Assembly (NCBI GenBank): GCA_001466705.2
Contig: LATX02000078.1
Span: 558,001 to 622,000, forward strand
Length of the DNA: 64,000 bases
DNA from: Moniliophthora roreri
Taxonomy: Eukaryota; Basidiomycota; Agaricomycetes; Agaricales; Marasmiaceae
Direction of reading: 5' to 3'
The position numbers and the translations under genes were made by a program. This document shows, in pieces, positions 48,791-60,515 of this stretch. How positions within the stretch are numbered: position 1 is the first letter of the stretch; the number at the start of each line of letters is the position of its first letter. A model generated the notes under the pieces. The model had not been told where the DNA came from. It made no database searches and saw only the letters and a program-made list of their open reading frames with translations.

Positions 48791-49310
48791 ATGGTCTTTC
48801 AAGACCACTGGGTGTGGCCAGGCTGGTTTAGTGGTACTATCAGACCACCAGAGTGGACAGGTGGGACAAGTAGTTTCATTACACCACAGGACTCAGTAAG
48901 GCTGTCCAATGGTTTTTCTTTACCACTGCTGACATTGGTAATGATGAGTGGTCCAAGAAGACCACTAGATGCTGCTGGGCTTGTTTAGTAGTACTATCAG
49001 ACCACTTGACTAGATGGGCAAGACAAGTGGTTTCATTATACTACAGGACTTGGTAGGCTCTCCAATAGTTATTTCCTACTACTGTCAATTCATGCAACTA
49101 TGAATGGTCATAGAATACCACTAGATGTGCTCAGAGCTTTCTCAATGGCATTATTAGATTACTTCTGCAATCTGGCATCTCAAGTAGTCTTGTTTTGTCA
49201 TAAGCCTCCTGAATGGTTTTTCTTTATTCCTCCTAACTCATACAACTAAGAGTAGGCTTAGAAGACTAATTGATACTGCTGGTTTTGTTCAGTGGTACCA
49301 TCAATGAGAT
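48791..49310 (+). repeat. Tandem repeat, period about 157 bp
   Basis: The motif gtggtactatcagaccac occurs at 48831, its degenerate copies at 48988 and 49145, and a further one near 49292, so spacing is 157, 157 and 147. Flanking segments align over the whole unit. About 3.4 degenerate copies. Confidence 0.75.
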
Positions 49311-52109
49311 AGCAAGACCAGCCAATGCAAGGTGAATAGCATAATTGTAATAGTATATTCAGACTACTGAACCATGCTACTGACTTTGTTCTGAGTGGTG
49401 CTACTGGACTGTTAGGCCTGGGGAGCTCCCTGCCCATGCAAAGAAGAATGGTCTTCTAAGGCAGTAATACTACTCAAGTTGCTACACCAAAGAGCTAATC
49501 TGTTGATTAGATCCTACTCTCCTACTGTCTCTGTATATGTGTGTGGTGGAGTGCAGAGTGTGATTTAGCATGATCAGAGTTACTGTACTTAGAATTTTCA
49601 CTTATAGTACTGGGTCTTAACTGAGAGCAAACATATATTTGTTTGATAAAATATATATCTTTGGGATTTTTTGGTTTTCTACTATCTCAATCAAGCCAAA
49701 ATAGTACAGCTAATGTGCTGAGGTAATGGTAAGACTACTCTAAAGTAGTAGCTCAAACAATTAAAGATTACAGTGGTGGCATAGTTGAATAATCTTGGAA
49801 AGGCTCTTCTTCATTTGATTCTAAGACATTGGTGGTTACATAGATCTGCTATATTACTTTGGTCTATGGAGTTGGATGTATGAGGTAACTCTGATTGGTT
49901 AAAAACTGGTGAACAGAGTGTGACAAGATGTGCTTGTGGCAGTTGAGGAAGTAGGTTTTTGGCAAAAAGTAATAACAGTATTCAGTAACTGTTTTGCAAA
50001 AAACAACAACAACTAAGATGACAAAATTTCTTTTAACAAAAAGCTCAATTTGATGAAAATTTTAATCTTTAGTATTATACATAATTATTTGATTATCAAT
50101 ATGCAATATATGTATATATTTAGAATCTACTTGACTAGGACTACATAACAGTACTAAAATTATAATATCTGACACTGCTTTATAGCTAGCTATATAATAA
50201 TAGTATAATATGTATTGCTAGGTGTATACTAGGGCATATTCAGGCTTAGTGGAGAGGCTGTAAAATGGGTAATCTGAGTTCATATATTCTGTTATATTAT
50301 AGAATGACTCCTGTGATTTGAGAGCATTGTATTAATGCTGGATGCTAATTTGTCTAAAATAAGACTAGAGGAAAACTACCAGAAGATAACCTCCAAAAGT
50401 CCAACTCAGTTTGTTGTTGCAAGTGTAGATTGATATGATCAGAGTTGCCACACTTAGAATGCCAACGTCGTAGCTCGGGGTGGGTTCAAAGCATTCTGAA
50501 TTCTATACTCCTCAAAACTCTTAGCTAGATTGATTTTCTCTTATTGAAGTGGTCTACTTCAAAGTGTTCACCTTCAGAGGAGTATAGATAGGTTTTAAAA
50601 AGAGTTTTTATTCAAGAACACAGTGCACAAAGCACAAAACACAAGAGCTACAGTCCTATACAAAGATTCAATAGCTGATATAGTCTGACCCTATGGAGTT
50701 CAAGACTTCCTTAAGACAACTACAGCACACAGTGTACTGGAAAAGGTCCTAGACCAATTTCTACAAAGAGCTCAATACAGGCACACCTCTTGTCAAGACT
50801 CTAAGTGTGTCATAACCTAATACACACAGAGGCCACACTCTAAGGGTCTTTTAGAAAAGTGCCAAATGCACTCAAGATATTACTCTTATCTCTTACAATT
50901 CAAGTTTATTATCAGATTTCTATCTCTCTGGAGTCACTCAGGACCAATCTCCAGGGCCTGAAGTGAGAAAGAAAAACTGAAATGGCACACAAATCTATAT
51001 ATCAAACAAACTCTTCATGTATTTACAATTGAAGAGGGCAGAGTTCCTTGGGTACATATGAATATCTAGCTGTCCTTATATATGGTTCAAGAAATATTTC
51101 TATAGGAAAATATAAATAATGTCCAATAATTCAGAAAAATAGTAAATGAGTGATGGAATATAGTAAACTAGTGACAGAGATGCTAAAAGAGGGAATATTT
51201 GGGTGTTATGGAGTCTGGCCACTAGGGTATCTGCTTTCCAGGTGTTCTGGACTCTACAAATTGGATTTTCTCTTTTCTATATTGGGTATCTATGAATGGA
51301 TGAATGCATCTGTCCCACATTCTTACAGCATTCCTCTTTCCAGCATCCACACAATTGCAGACTTTCAGATGTCAAAGTTTCTAAGGTCAAAAATCACTGT
51401 TACTGTTCCTATCTCCTTTGACAATTCATTCTTGATCTTATCTAGTACTTCACATTCCTTAGATATCAATTATATGTCTCATTGTATCTATTTGCAAGTA
51501 GCTACACTCATTCTGAGGTTATGTTGCTCCTTGCTAAGTGATCTCATTTGTTTTCACCATGTTAGAACTCTTTGTTAAGAGATTGTCCACTTTGACTCTG
51601 ATCTGCATATTGGATTCTGATGACTGATTATTCTTTAATTGTTCCTTTCCAGGTTGTCTCTCTGTTCAATGTTTTCTCTAAGTACCTCCATACTGTTTGA
51701 CTGCACATTACACTTTGCAGATGTCATAGAAAAGTGAATAAAGTGAAAAATCCTATTGATAGCACTTTGAGAAAGCTTGGTTAACTAGCTAACTCATTCA
51801 TATGGTTATAGTTAGGTTCTCTACAGGTTTCAGGGGTGATCTGCTTTGGATCTGATACATAGATAAGTCAGAAAGTACAGCTTAGATACCTCTGTATAGT
51901 GTATTGTATAGCTCTTCATACTTTCCAATGTACTGTAGCTTCTCTAAGGCAATAACTAGCAGACTGGGCTCATTCTAGCCCTGATTATCCATTATCTCAT
52001 TTTATTTTAAAGTGTTTTGAATCAGATATTAGAGTAAATTGAATAAAATTGGGTCTTTTCTAGGTTTGCCATATTAATGCACAGTAGGGTAGACTACTGC
52101 TAGTCAATG

Positions 52110-52460
52110 CATCTAGTGTAATGGGTAAACAGCCTGTATATGCAGAATATAATATTGGTACCATTCATATGAATTTGCCTGATAACCATTCCTTTACTCT
52201 GTTAGCCTTGTATACTTATAAAACTCATTTCTACTCTGAAATGACCTTTTCCCAGTGATTTCAGTACTATAATAATAGATAAACAACCTGTATATGTAGA
52301 GTATGGTGTTGATACTACTAATATGAATTTTCCTAGTAACCATTCTTTCACTTTTATAATCTTGTATCCTTATCAAACCCATTTCCACTTTAAAACAACC
52401 TTTCCCCAGTGATTTAGTACTATAATAAATAGATAAATAGCCTGTATGTGCATAATATGA
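52110..52460 (+). repeat. Tandem repeat, period about 154 bp
   Basis: The sequence cctgtatatg-agaatat and relatives start at about 52132, 52286 and 52440, each followed by the aaccattcttt-type segment and by cccagtgatt-agtactataataa. About 2.2 copies. Confidence 0.72.
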
Positions 52461-52889
52461 ACATTTCAGCTTCATGCAATCTAGTGAATGCCTTATGATA
52501 GTTATAGGAGTATCCTATATGGTGAATATTGTATATTGAGTGCCCTAGTATATAGGAAAATAATTTTGGAAGCTGATTTCATTAGATATTGATGGATATA
52601 TGAGCAAAGCACTGAAAAAACTGAAATAGAATGTTGAATGGTACTGTATGAGATCTATTAATGCTAGACCTTATTCCTGGTAGCTGAAACATTCTATATA
52701 CACATAAATGTTAGAGACAGAAGCTAATTGGTGCAGTATTTTTTCCTAAACTATTACAGCCAAATCCACTTTTTTTGGGGTTTTAGTGGTACTACATGAT
52801 AGGCAGTAATCTGGATTGACTAGAGCTTGGTCAAAACTCCTTTATTGATGTCCTGACAGAGAATAAATACTTACCCAAGCAATCCTAGT

Positions 52890-53236
52890 GCTCTAATAGT
52901 CTCTTTACAAGGTATAAATGTAATGTGATTACTTTAGCTAATAATCATGGAATAGCTTCTTAGAAAATGATTTCTGCATAAGGTGACTTCATATTTGAGT
53001 TCAGGAACCCAAAAAAGAGTAGGGGCAACCTTTTGGTATTTTTATTAGCATCAGGTTGAATGGATGCTCTAATATTTTTTTTACAGAGTATAAATGTTGT
53101 ACCAATAATTCAGCCAATAATCATAGAATAGCTAATAATTCCTGTACCAAGGTAACTTCAGATTCTAATTTAGCAACCCAAAAAATGGTAATGGGCAGCT
53201 TTTGGGTATTTTATTAGCATCAGGTTGAATGAATGT
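52890..53236 (+). repeat. Tandem repeat, period about 169 bp
   Basis: The segment ttattagcatcaggttgaat occurs at about 53043 and 53212. The preceding ataatcat-gaatagct and aacccaaaaaa-g segments align too. A related gcatcaggttgaatg copy lies far away at 48283. Confidence 0.7.
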
Positions 53237-55002
53237 CCAGAAACTCTCAAAAAACCACTTATACTTGAATGTCTCTATAGAGAGTGATCTGGGCATCATG
53301 TAGTGTATCAGTAGATATATAAATAAAACAAAAGATGGGAACATACCTCCTCAGATGGACCAACATAGTGGTAAACAGCTAAGAAGGTCATATACTGGCA
53401 GGCTATAGAAATCAACAGGGTCACATGATATGGAAAAGTCTAATATGAGCTCTAAGCCTCAATACAAGGCCCTGTGGGATTCCAATGCTATATGAAATAC
53501 TGTTAGGTAAAATGTTGGCCAACCAAGTACTTAAGTTTCAAGCACAGGAAGAGTGCTACTTTTAGTTTGATAAGTAGGTCTGCTTTAGTTTTAAAATATA
53601 TATAAGCTGATCTGGTATAAAAGATGTAAAGGTAAACCCCTATTTACTGACCCTACAATGTATAGCTTGTGTTAAAGATAGGTAGAGCAGCGAGAGTGGA
53701 GCCCATTGCTCTTACCAGCAGCATTGCAGCAGCAGTGGTAAATCTGTCTCCAATTCACATTGTTAATACAGGGTATTGACTCTATAAGACTTGCTTGACA
53801 CTTGAGGTGTAATGTAAATAAGTAAGTTGATTTACTTGAGTAACTGTAGCTAGTACAGGAAGGAGAGAAACTAAGGAATTAGTCCTCATACAGGTTTGCT
53901 TTTATACTATTCTAATGTCTGTATTACTAATATGTAGAAACACCAATGAGTGTGTAGAATAGTAAGCACAATAGGAGAACAATAGCAAGTGTATATTTAG
54001 TTCATTGTCTATGAAATGACTCAGACAATAAGTAGAGCACACAGCACTTTGCCTGAGTTATTCTAACTCAGTCAAGAGCTTATTGTTCTTGTCCTAATTA
54101 TAGTACAATCAGAATACAATGTGCAGCATTCTTATTGTTCAAAAAATAGCTTGTTTATTGTTCTAGAGGATGACTTGAACTGAGTCAAACTGTTCTCTAG
54201 ATCTCAAGATTCACTGTCACAAATATTGTTCCATGATCATGTGAATGTCATGTGATGACTTCACATCATTTCAACAGCTTGATCAATAGGTTTCAAAATG
54301 ACTATGGAGAGGGTCTTGGTGACTTTCTACTAGGCTCTGGGCTCTAGTACTTACCCTTGTGATATTTTCAGTGGAGGACTATGTTTTTGAAACAACAACA
54401 TGAATAGTCCCCTTGTGTCAAGCTTTATAACAGCATGGCACAGTAGCAGTGCACAGTCATCTTGCTATTGAAGCAGTAACAGTACAGATACTTATAAATC
54501 TCCAAGTATAACCATAACAAAAATGGAGACTCTGTAGAAAGCTCTAATTACAACTATAAGAATGTTCTACTTGACTTGGACAGTCAGAACTGATATTTTT
54601 TAATAGTAAGGCAGAGAACCAGATTGAGCCACTTGAGTTATTCAAGTTATTTCTGATTAGCAGATGCATAGGGGTTAGTAGTAGAGAGTGTGATTTTTAA
54701 AAAACTCAGAGAGATGAGATTTGAGTAGGCAGTTGGAGAATAATAAATAAATAACATATAATACTGCCTGCCAGCCATAGACACTTGTATATGCAATCTG
54801 AGATAGCAAGATCTCATTGCCCCAGCCCCTCCCAAAGTATTCTGAAAAATAATACAATGCCAATTAGACACCTGTTTTAGACTTTCTGACACACTCTCTG
54901 GCCTGCAATTTTAAATAAGGTAAAATAATTATTTCTCATTTTTCAGCAGGTGATAAGACAACAATGGACAGTGTCTCATTTCCATTCACCCAAGTCTGGA
55001 TA

Positions 55003-57715
55003 TCAAGCTAGAAATCCCTCTGTCATACAATATTGTGGAGTAGGGGAATAGCAATTGAAGCATGATTTATACAACATCCCATTCTGAAGATAACAAAGAT
55101 TCTGATTGACTATAAGTTGAATCAAAGTCATTGGGACAGGACAGCAACTACTGCCTAGCAGTATGGCTGAACAAATAATCATTAGAAAATGCAACAATAG
55201 AGCAGAAATTATTAAAACATACAAGAGACAGTTGTCCAAAACAATCTGAGTAAAATCATTCTTTCCAATTTTCCCATCTTTTCCAGCATCATTAAGTAGC
55301 CTTTCCAAGCCACTTTGGAGATTTGTCTTCTTATGGTGATCTCCAGTCAGCAGTTCCCAAGACTTCTGAAAAGCCTCCACAAAGGAAGAAGATGAAGAGG
55401 AAGACAAAAGCCAGAAAGAATGTTCAGCACATATAAGAAGTGCTGCAAAACAAGAGTATTTCAGATGAATTTTAGTAGAATGTGAAAGCAAAATTTAACT
55501 GACCAGCAAATGACCCTAATAAACTCTGCTTCATTCAGTGAATATGACATAAAAATACAGACAGGGATAACCTACAGAAAAGGGAGAGTCTTTCATAATT
55601 TCCTGAGCCTTTCTGGTATTTTTGATCTACATTAGGCATCAGACCTGCAGAGGAAGACCAATGGATCAGTGAATTTGCTGACCAACTATAGCATAAAGTA
55701 AAATCATAGTCAGAGGGTACCACTGAGACCTATATGATCACACTCACTTGCTGGACACATTTTCAGAGGGCCTTGTCAGCAGATCCTGCTTCCAGTGCAG
55801 CCAGAGACACACTCACATACTGGAAACATTTTCAGAGGGCCTTGTCAGCAGATCCTGCTTCCAGTGCAGCTAGGGACACACTCACAACCTGGACACATTT
55901 TCAGAGAGCTTTGTCAGCAGATCCTGCTTCCAGTGCAGCCAGAGACACACTCACATCCTGGACACATTTTCAGAGGGCCTTGTCAGCAGATTCTGCTTCA
56001 AGTGCAGCCAGAGACACACTCACTTGCTAGACACATTTTCAGAGGGCCTTGTCAGCAGATCCTGCTTCCAATGCAGCCAGAGACACACTCACTTCCTGGA
56101 CACATTTCCAGAGGGCTTCATCAGGGGATGCATTTTTAAGTATGCTAATTTATGTGTCTCACCTCCTATCATAATACATTTTAAGCCATTGTGGTTCTGT
56201 TTTTGACAAATTGGAAACTTACTGTCTCTCCCTATGCTCCAGTCATTCTCTTTTCACATTTCAAACAAGATTAGTCAACATACATACTGGTATAGCCCTC
56301 TCAGTTGTGTATCTTCAACACATTTCATTACTCACATCCTACTTATTCTATTAGCATTCAAGTCACAGGTATTAAATGGTTTACTACTTACATAATTCTG
56401 TTAATTTGTGTTCTTTGTTTACTTTCTTATACTCATAATGTCAAAAATGTCCAATTGTACATTTATAAATGTTACATACCTCAAACTGTCTTCTAATTGT
56501 TGCACCTACCTCATACTGCACCTGTCAAGCATCAAAGCATAGTATACATTCCAACTATACTCACATAGACATGACAGAACCATTGTAGGCAGTAATAAGC
56601 ATCCTTTTGCAATGTAAATGTGTCAAGATTTGTACTGAATAAACATAACTCAGAGTTAGCAAGACATATATATGGAGAAACCTACTATTTGACTGCATAT
56701 TTGATGCAAAGTTCCAAATTGTTTTGCTGGATGGACACAAAGAGCAGTTGCAAGGTAGGATTGTCAAGAGAATCTGCTGTTTTCTGCATAAGTTCTTTGA
56801 CTTGTTCCTGGTGATTACCTTTATCCTCTTGCATATCTGCTTCAGAAATCAGTGTCATTACTTGGAAGAAATATTCACTAACATACCTTCCAGACATAGG
56901 TATTCTTTTGGTGGATACTTGCACTTTGCCAATGGCTCTTGAAATTTCCTCTCCACACATGATTCTGCTTCTTTGCGAAGTTCACATTCCTCCTTCTCAT
57001 CATCATAGAGTTGTGTGATCAGGTCATCAAACTTGGTGAAGACAGCAATCACAGGAACTAGATGATGTATTGGCCATGAGTTACAGGAAAAAATAATTGG
57101 GAAACACATACCATTTCCAAAGCACTTCTCCTGGAAGAATCTTGTTTCCAGCTCCAGCAAAGGTCTTGATGCATCGGTCACAAGGCAAAACCTAAACCAG
57201 CAATCATTAACAATGATCATAATGAAACTGAGCTCACTTGAACAGTACCAAATTGCATGAAGCTGGTCCTCCACATTAGTGGCCTGTGCACACTTCTCAA
57301 TGAATCCCTGAACATCCTTCAGTTCCTTCTCACCACCCTTTTCAAATCCAGGTGAATCATGGAAGATGAACTGTGGATTACTGGCAAATGCAAATGGCTG
57401 GTAGATGTTATGAACTCCACGCTAATTAATGAAATCAGTAGATAAGAATGTCAGAAGAATTCCAAATGAGTTTACATCTGCAGTGGGCTCTAGCTGTTAT
57501 ACATGTTTACAGGTCAGTCCATAAATTTCTACCCCAGACAAGAGGTGACACACCAAGTTCCTCCTCTCTTCATCATAAATGCAAGGCTCTTCCGTGGTAT
57601 TACAGACTCGTTTCAAGAGTGTGGTCTTGCCAGCATTGGCACGACCAATGACAAGTATACGAAAATGCCGGTACTTCTGTTGAAGGTCTGGAGCTCCCGA
57701 GACGTTGCTGTTCAT
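55003..57715 (-). CDS. G-domain GTPase (AIG1/MMR_HSR1-like), CpG-depleted body
   Basis: P-loop GTPase of a family expanded in mushrooms; cellular role unknown. Exon 1 (57554-57715) starts MNSNVSGAPDLQQKYRHF and carries the P-loop VIGRANAGKTTLLKRV. Later exons have NPQFIFHDSPGFEKGG (switch II), LETRFFQEKCFGNG, VIAVFTKFDDLI (base recognition) and LCIKYAVK. Candidate C-terminal exons are at 55003-55491 and around 55535-55723, with hydrophobic stretches (LLYVLIISALLLHFLMIICS) and stop at 55003; exon joins below 56690 are not resolved. The gene body is almost free of CpG, and nearly all Arg codons are AGA/AGG, yet the frames remain open. The first exon lies outside the desert. Confidence 0.68.
55741..56131. 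repeat. 69-bp minisatellite, about 5.6 copies
   Basis: Units start at 55741, 55810, 55879, 55948, 56017 and 56086, exactly 69 apart, with few differences. It lies inside the GTPase gene on the opposite strand. On the minus strand every unit contains gtgagtg and ctgctgac, matches to a splice donor and branch point; in the units it is closed by stops, so it is probably intronic there. On the plus strand the same period reads as an open 23-residue repeat. Confidence 0.9.
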
Positions 57716-58035
57716 GGTCGATACTCGGATCCAGAGACCTAGGATACAGTACTTATATATTTACCGTTCCTCACTCTCACACTATTATTACAATAGTACC
57801 TGCCACTCAATCACCGCGTATAGCAGCGGAACATTTCATGTTGAAAGACCGCATGACCCTGCGTTCCTGTACTCCATCTTGAAGCCACCGTCAGCTTCTT
57901 GTGACAGCCATCATGGAGGCATGAGGCACATTTGCAACGCAGTGAACGCACTGTGATTCCCATACACATGTTTACCAGTACCGGGTGTTCATATTCAGCT
58001 GCTTGACAAGATCATCTGATTATCCATACACCCCT
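57716..58035. other. Promoter region of the CpG-depleted GTPase gene
   Basis: CpG content is normal here. No gene is recognised; it separates the 5' end of the GTPase gene from the next gene on the same strand. Confidence 0.45.
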
Positions 58036-58383
58036 ATGCGGAAGGACATCGGTGACTATATTTCCAATCCGAAAGTGATAACTAAAATCGAGTTGGAAGA
58101 CTCGAACCGGAAAACATTTGCCGCCAATCCAATCATCCTCGACAGCGCAGCCGTAAACTACGGAGCCTCCATAGCATTTGGATCTTCTGCGGGAACATAT
58201 GTACATATCCTATGTCCGACAAGCTCAACGAAAAGGAGAAAAAGAAAACGTGGAAGAGATAAATGTGAGAATGATACCCAAGACGACAGCGTACACGGAA
58301 GCGGAAAGAAGAGTCATGACCCCTACACAGCAGGAGGCTTCAGACTCTTGAAAGGCGAGCAGTCAAAAAAGAACGGAGCGTAA
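58036..58383 (+). CDS. Small hypothetical open frame
   Basis: ATG at 58036 opens 115 codons (MRKDIGDYISNPKVITKIEL) with a basic cluster TKRRKRKRGRDK near the middle and no domain. It could be a short nuclear protein or a chance frame. No introns or promoter motif support it. Confidence 0.22.
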   Translation: MRKDIGDYISNPKVITKIELEDSNRKTFAANPIILDSAAVNYGASIAFGSSAGTYVHILCPTSSTKRRKRKRGRDKCENDTQDDSVHGSGKKSHDPYTAGGFRLLKGEQSKKNGA

Positions 58384-58587
58384 TGGAAGAGTTCTTGACA
58401 CAAATCTACTAACCAATGTCAAGGCGAAGGGACGAGTTAACGCCGCGATGGGAATATTGGCGTTAGACCAGAGAGTCACCTAAAGAGACTCGGAAAGAAC
58501 CAAGGCCAGCCTGGAGAGTGTTACAGAAGATGTCAATCTATTCTCCGGATATAAAGGACATGGCTTACCGTTACTATCATTTCCAAT

Positions 58588-60515
58588 CTAGTGTATAGTC
58601 TCCATCTTCAACTCGTTCCTGATCAGATCCGCGATTTTCTCTTCGGGACGTAAAGTTCGCCGTTGGTCGACTATATCACGAACCAGTCCATGGACTCGGG
58701 AGGCATCCGAAACCTTATAGTTTTGGAACGTATCGTAAAGGAACGCCTCCGAGACTGGTCGCGGTGGCTCTTGGGTCAGCATGGTGATGAAAAGGTTGTG
58801 CAATATCAACGTAAGATCAACGATGTACGCTCCGAGACATAGCGCAGTCAAAGGGCTAGAGGTGACAGTTAAGGAGGGTTCATATATTTAGAAACGTTGT
58901 CGCACCTTCGCTGATATTTTCCGTAGAGGAACCTGACCGCAAAGACAGCAATACCAGCACCAGCTAATACCTGGCCAAAAGCCGCGGTAATAGTACTTGC
59001 AATAGAGACCAGCTCAGATGTCTGCGAGAGCGTATTACTGGTCGATTCCACCGTCGAGTTTGAGTTTGAATACGGAAAGTGTATTTGTGCGACTCACGCG
59101 TAATGCTCGGGCGGAGTTAACAACGGCTCAATGAGCTTAACCATGTCAGTACAAAATCTCTGCCCTGAGAGTAACTGCAAAGTGTGCATGGTAACAAGTC
59201 GGTGCAATAAAGGCAGGAGAGCGAACCTGATTTGGATCATGGAAGTTCCAAACCGCCAGCATATCACGATGAATACGTGAAATGCAATTCCACAGAACTT
59301 GTCCTTCGAAGATTGTGCTCGCACCCAGGTGAATCCAGTATCCTGACAATTCTCAGTTTGGTGTGGAATGAGTTGGAGACAAAAACCATACTGCTGAAAC
59401 CCACGCTGTTTGGATTGTTGAGTATCGAATGAGGCCATGATGGGATGCTACGCACTTGATGGAGTCGTTCAATTTTTGCTGTGCATTGATCTGTTGAGCA
59501 GTAGCCCATAGTACTAATAGGTCACCCTCTATATCGTGTAGACGATCCCGAGTGACACTGGTCAGTTCTCGAAGCATTTGTAGCCCATCTCCTATCATGA
59601 ATGAGTCATCAGCCGATGGTCAGAAACGATTGCTTAAGAGCAACTACCTTGCGCATTCCTATATTTCGGATGGGTCGAAACTGGTACCCACATAACCGAC
59701 TTGAAGTTGAAGTCGGCATACTCATGAACACGTTTCCGGAGATCAGCTGCAGCTTCATCTTCGGCATTTCTTCTTCGAATATCGGCCGATTCGGCCGGAA
59801 AGTCCTTCCGTCGTTGCCTGGACTTTTCGTTGTAGAGAAGGTCGTATTTGGTGAAGACAATAATGACAGGAATATGTACTGTAACAAGGACATATTGAGC
59901 AGGTTGAGAAGTAGTCAGACACAACCTGAAGCTTACATTCATCAGCGAGACTGACAAGCTTTTGATCTCCAACCTCAAATAAACGAGATCCAGTGCGGGG
60001 AGTCTGTATACAGAGCCTAGGCATAAACGAACGTGAGCTACAGACAGTCTTATGTTACTCATCTCTCACCAGATTGTATGCACTCGCTCTTTTAGTGGTT
60101 GCTTCGTACTAGATCTATCACGGATGAATTGTTCTACAGTATCCCAGGTATCTTTTGAGCCCGGCTCAAAGCCTTTGCTATCATGAAGGATGAATCGCGG
60201 GTTTGCGTCAGACTTGTATGATCGTTTAATGTCTGCTTCTCCAGGACGGTCATGCTGAATGTCAATGTCCTGTCCTCTCGTAAGATGGTATCATACAGCT
60301 CGATGAGTATAAAATGCACCTTGATATCAAGATTGAATACGCTCATAACCAGAGAGGACTTTCCGACTCCAGTCTAGGTGTAAATGAGTCCACATTCCGA
60401 GAGAAACCAAGAAAATACCGACATTGCCAACTAGAAGGATTCGAAATCTAATGGATGAAGCAGCGATGTCAGAAAGATCGGCGGATAAATTCAAGTAATT
60501 ACGCACTGTGGGCAT
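58588..60515 (-). CDS. G-domain GTPase with hydrophobic C-terminal region
   Basis: Second P-loop GTPase, on the same strand and upstream of the one at 57715 but only distantly similar. Exons on the minus strand: MPTVRNYLNLSADLSD and RFRILLVGN join to TGVGKSSLVMSVFNLDI (P-loop) across a short intron; then HDRPGEADIKRSYKSD, FILHDSKGFEPGSKD (switch II), VPVIIVFTKYDLL-type base-recognition motif (HIPVIIVFTKYDLLYNE) and a coiled segment LRKRVHEYADFNF. Downstream exons form a helical region with a membrane-like segment VLAGAGIAVFAVRFLYG and a tail ending LIRNELKMETIH. The start codon is inferred. CpG content is normal, in contrast to its neighbour. Confidence 0.72.

Larger units (their letters stand above)
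48056..57592. other. CpG desert, about 9.5 kb
   Basis: Reading both strands, I count about seven CG dinucleotides in this stretch: three at 50466-50478, and single ones near 53690, 56975, 57176 and 57420. CG is common just outside on both sides. The region is AT-rich and mostly non-coding, with degenerate tandem repeats. Its right part contains most exons of a GTPase gene. Between 49.4 and 54.6 kb no gene is recognised; some fragments such as 50420-51600 look like eroded repeats. Confidence 0.9.

Noticed and set aside
51150..51578. A 142-codon membrane-like protein in the CpG desert
   Set aside because: AT-rich sequence produces hydrophobic chance frames; no splice pattern, motif or homologous segment was visible.
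50420..51600. An LTR retrotransposon in the desert
   Set aside because: Some sequence looks retroelement-like, but I found no paired LTRs, primer site or coding motif.
55734..56139. A plus-strand repeat protein of 23-residue units
   Set aside because: The frame is open only because the period is a multiple of three; it ends where the array ends, has no start context or flanking exons, and lies opposite a clear gene.
48056..57592. Nuclear insertion of mitochondrial or organellar DNA
   Set aside because: No mitochondrial genes or tRNAs; it contains GT-AG introns and a nuclear-type GTPase gene.
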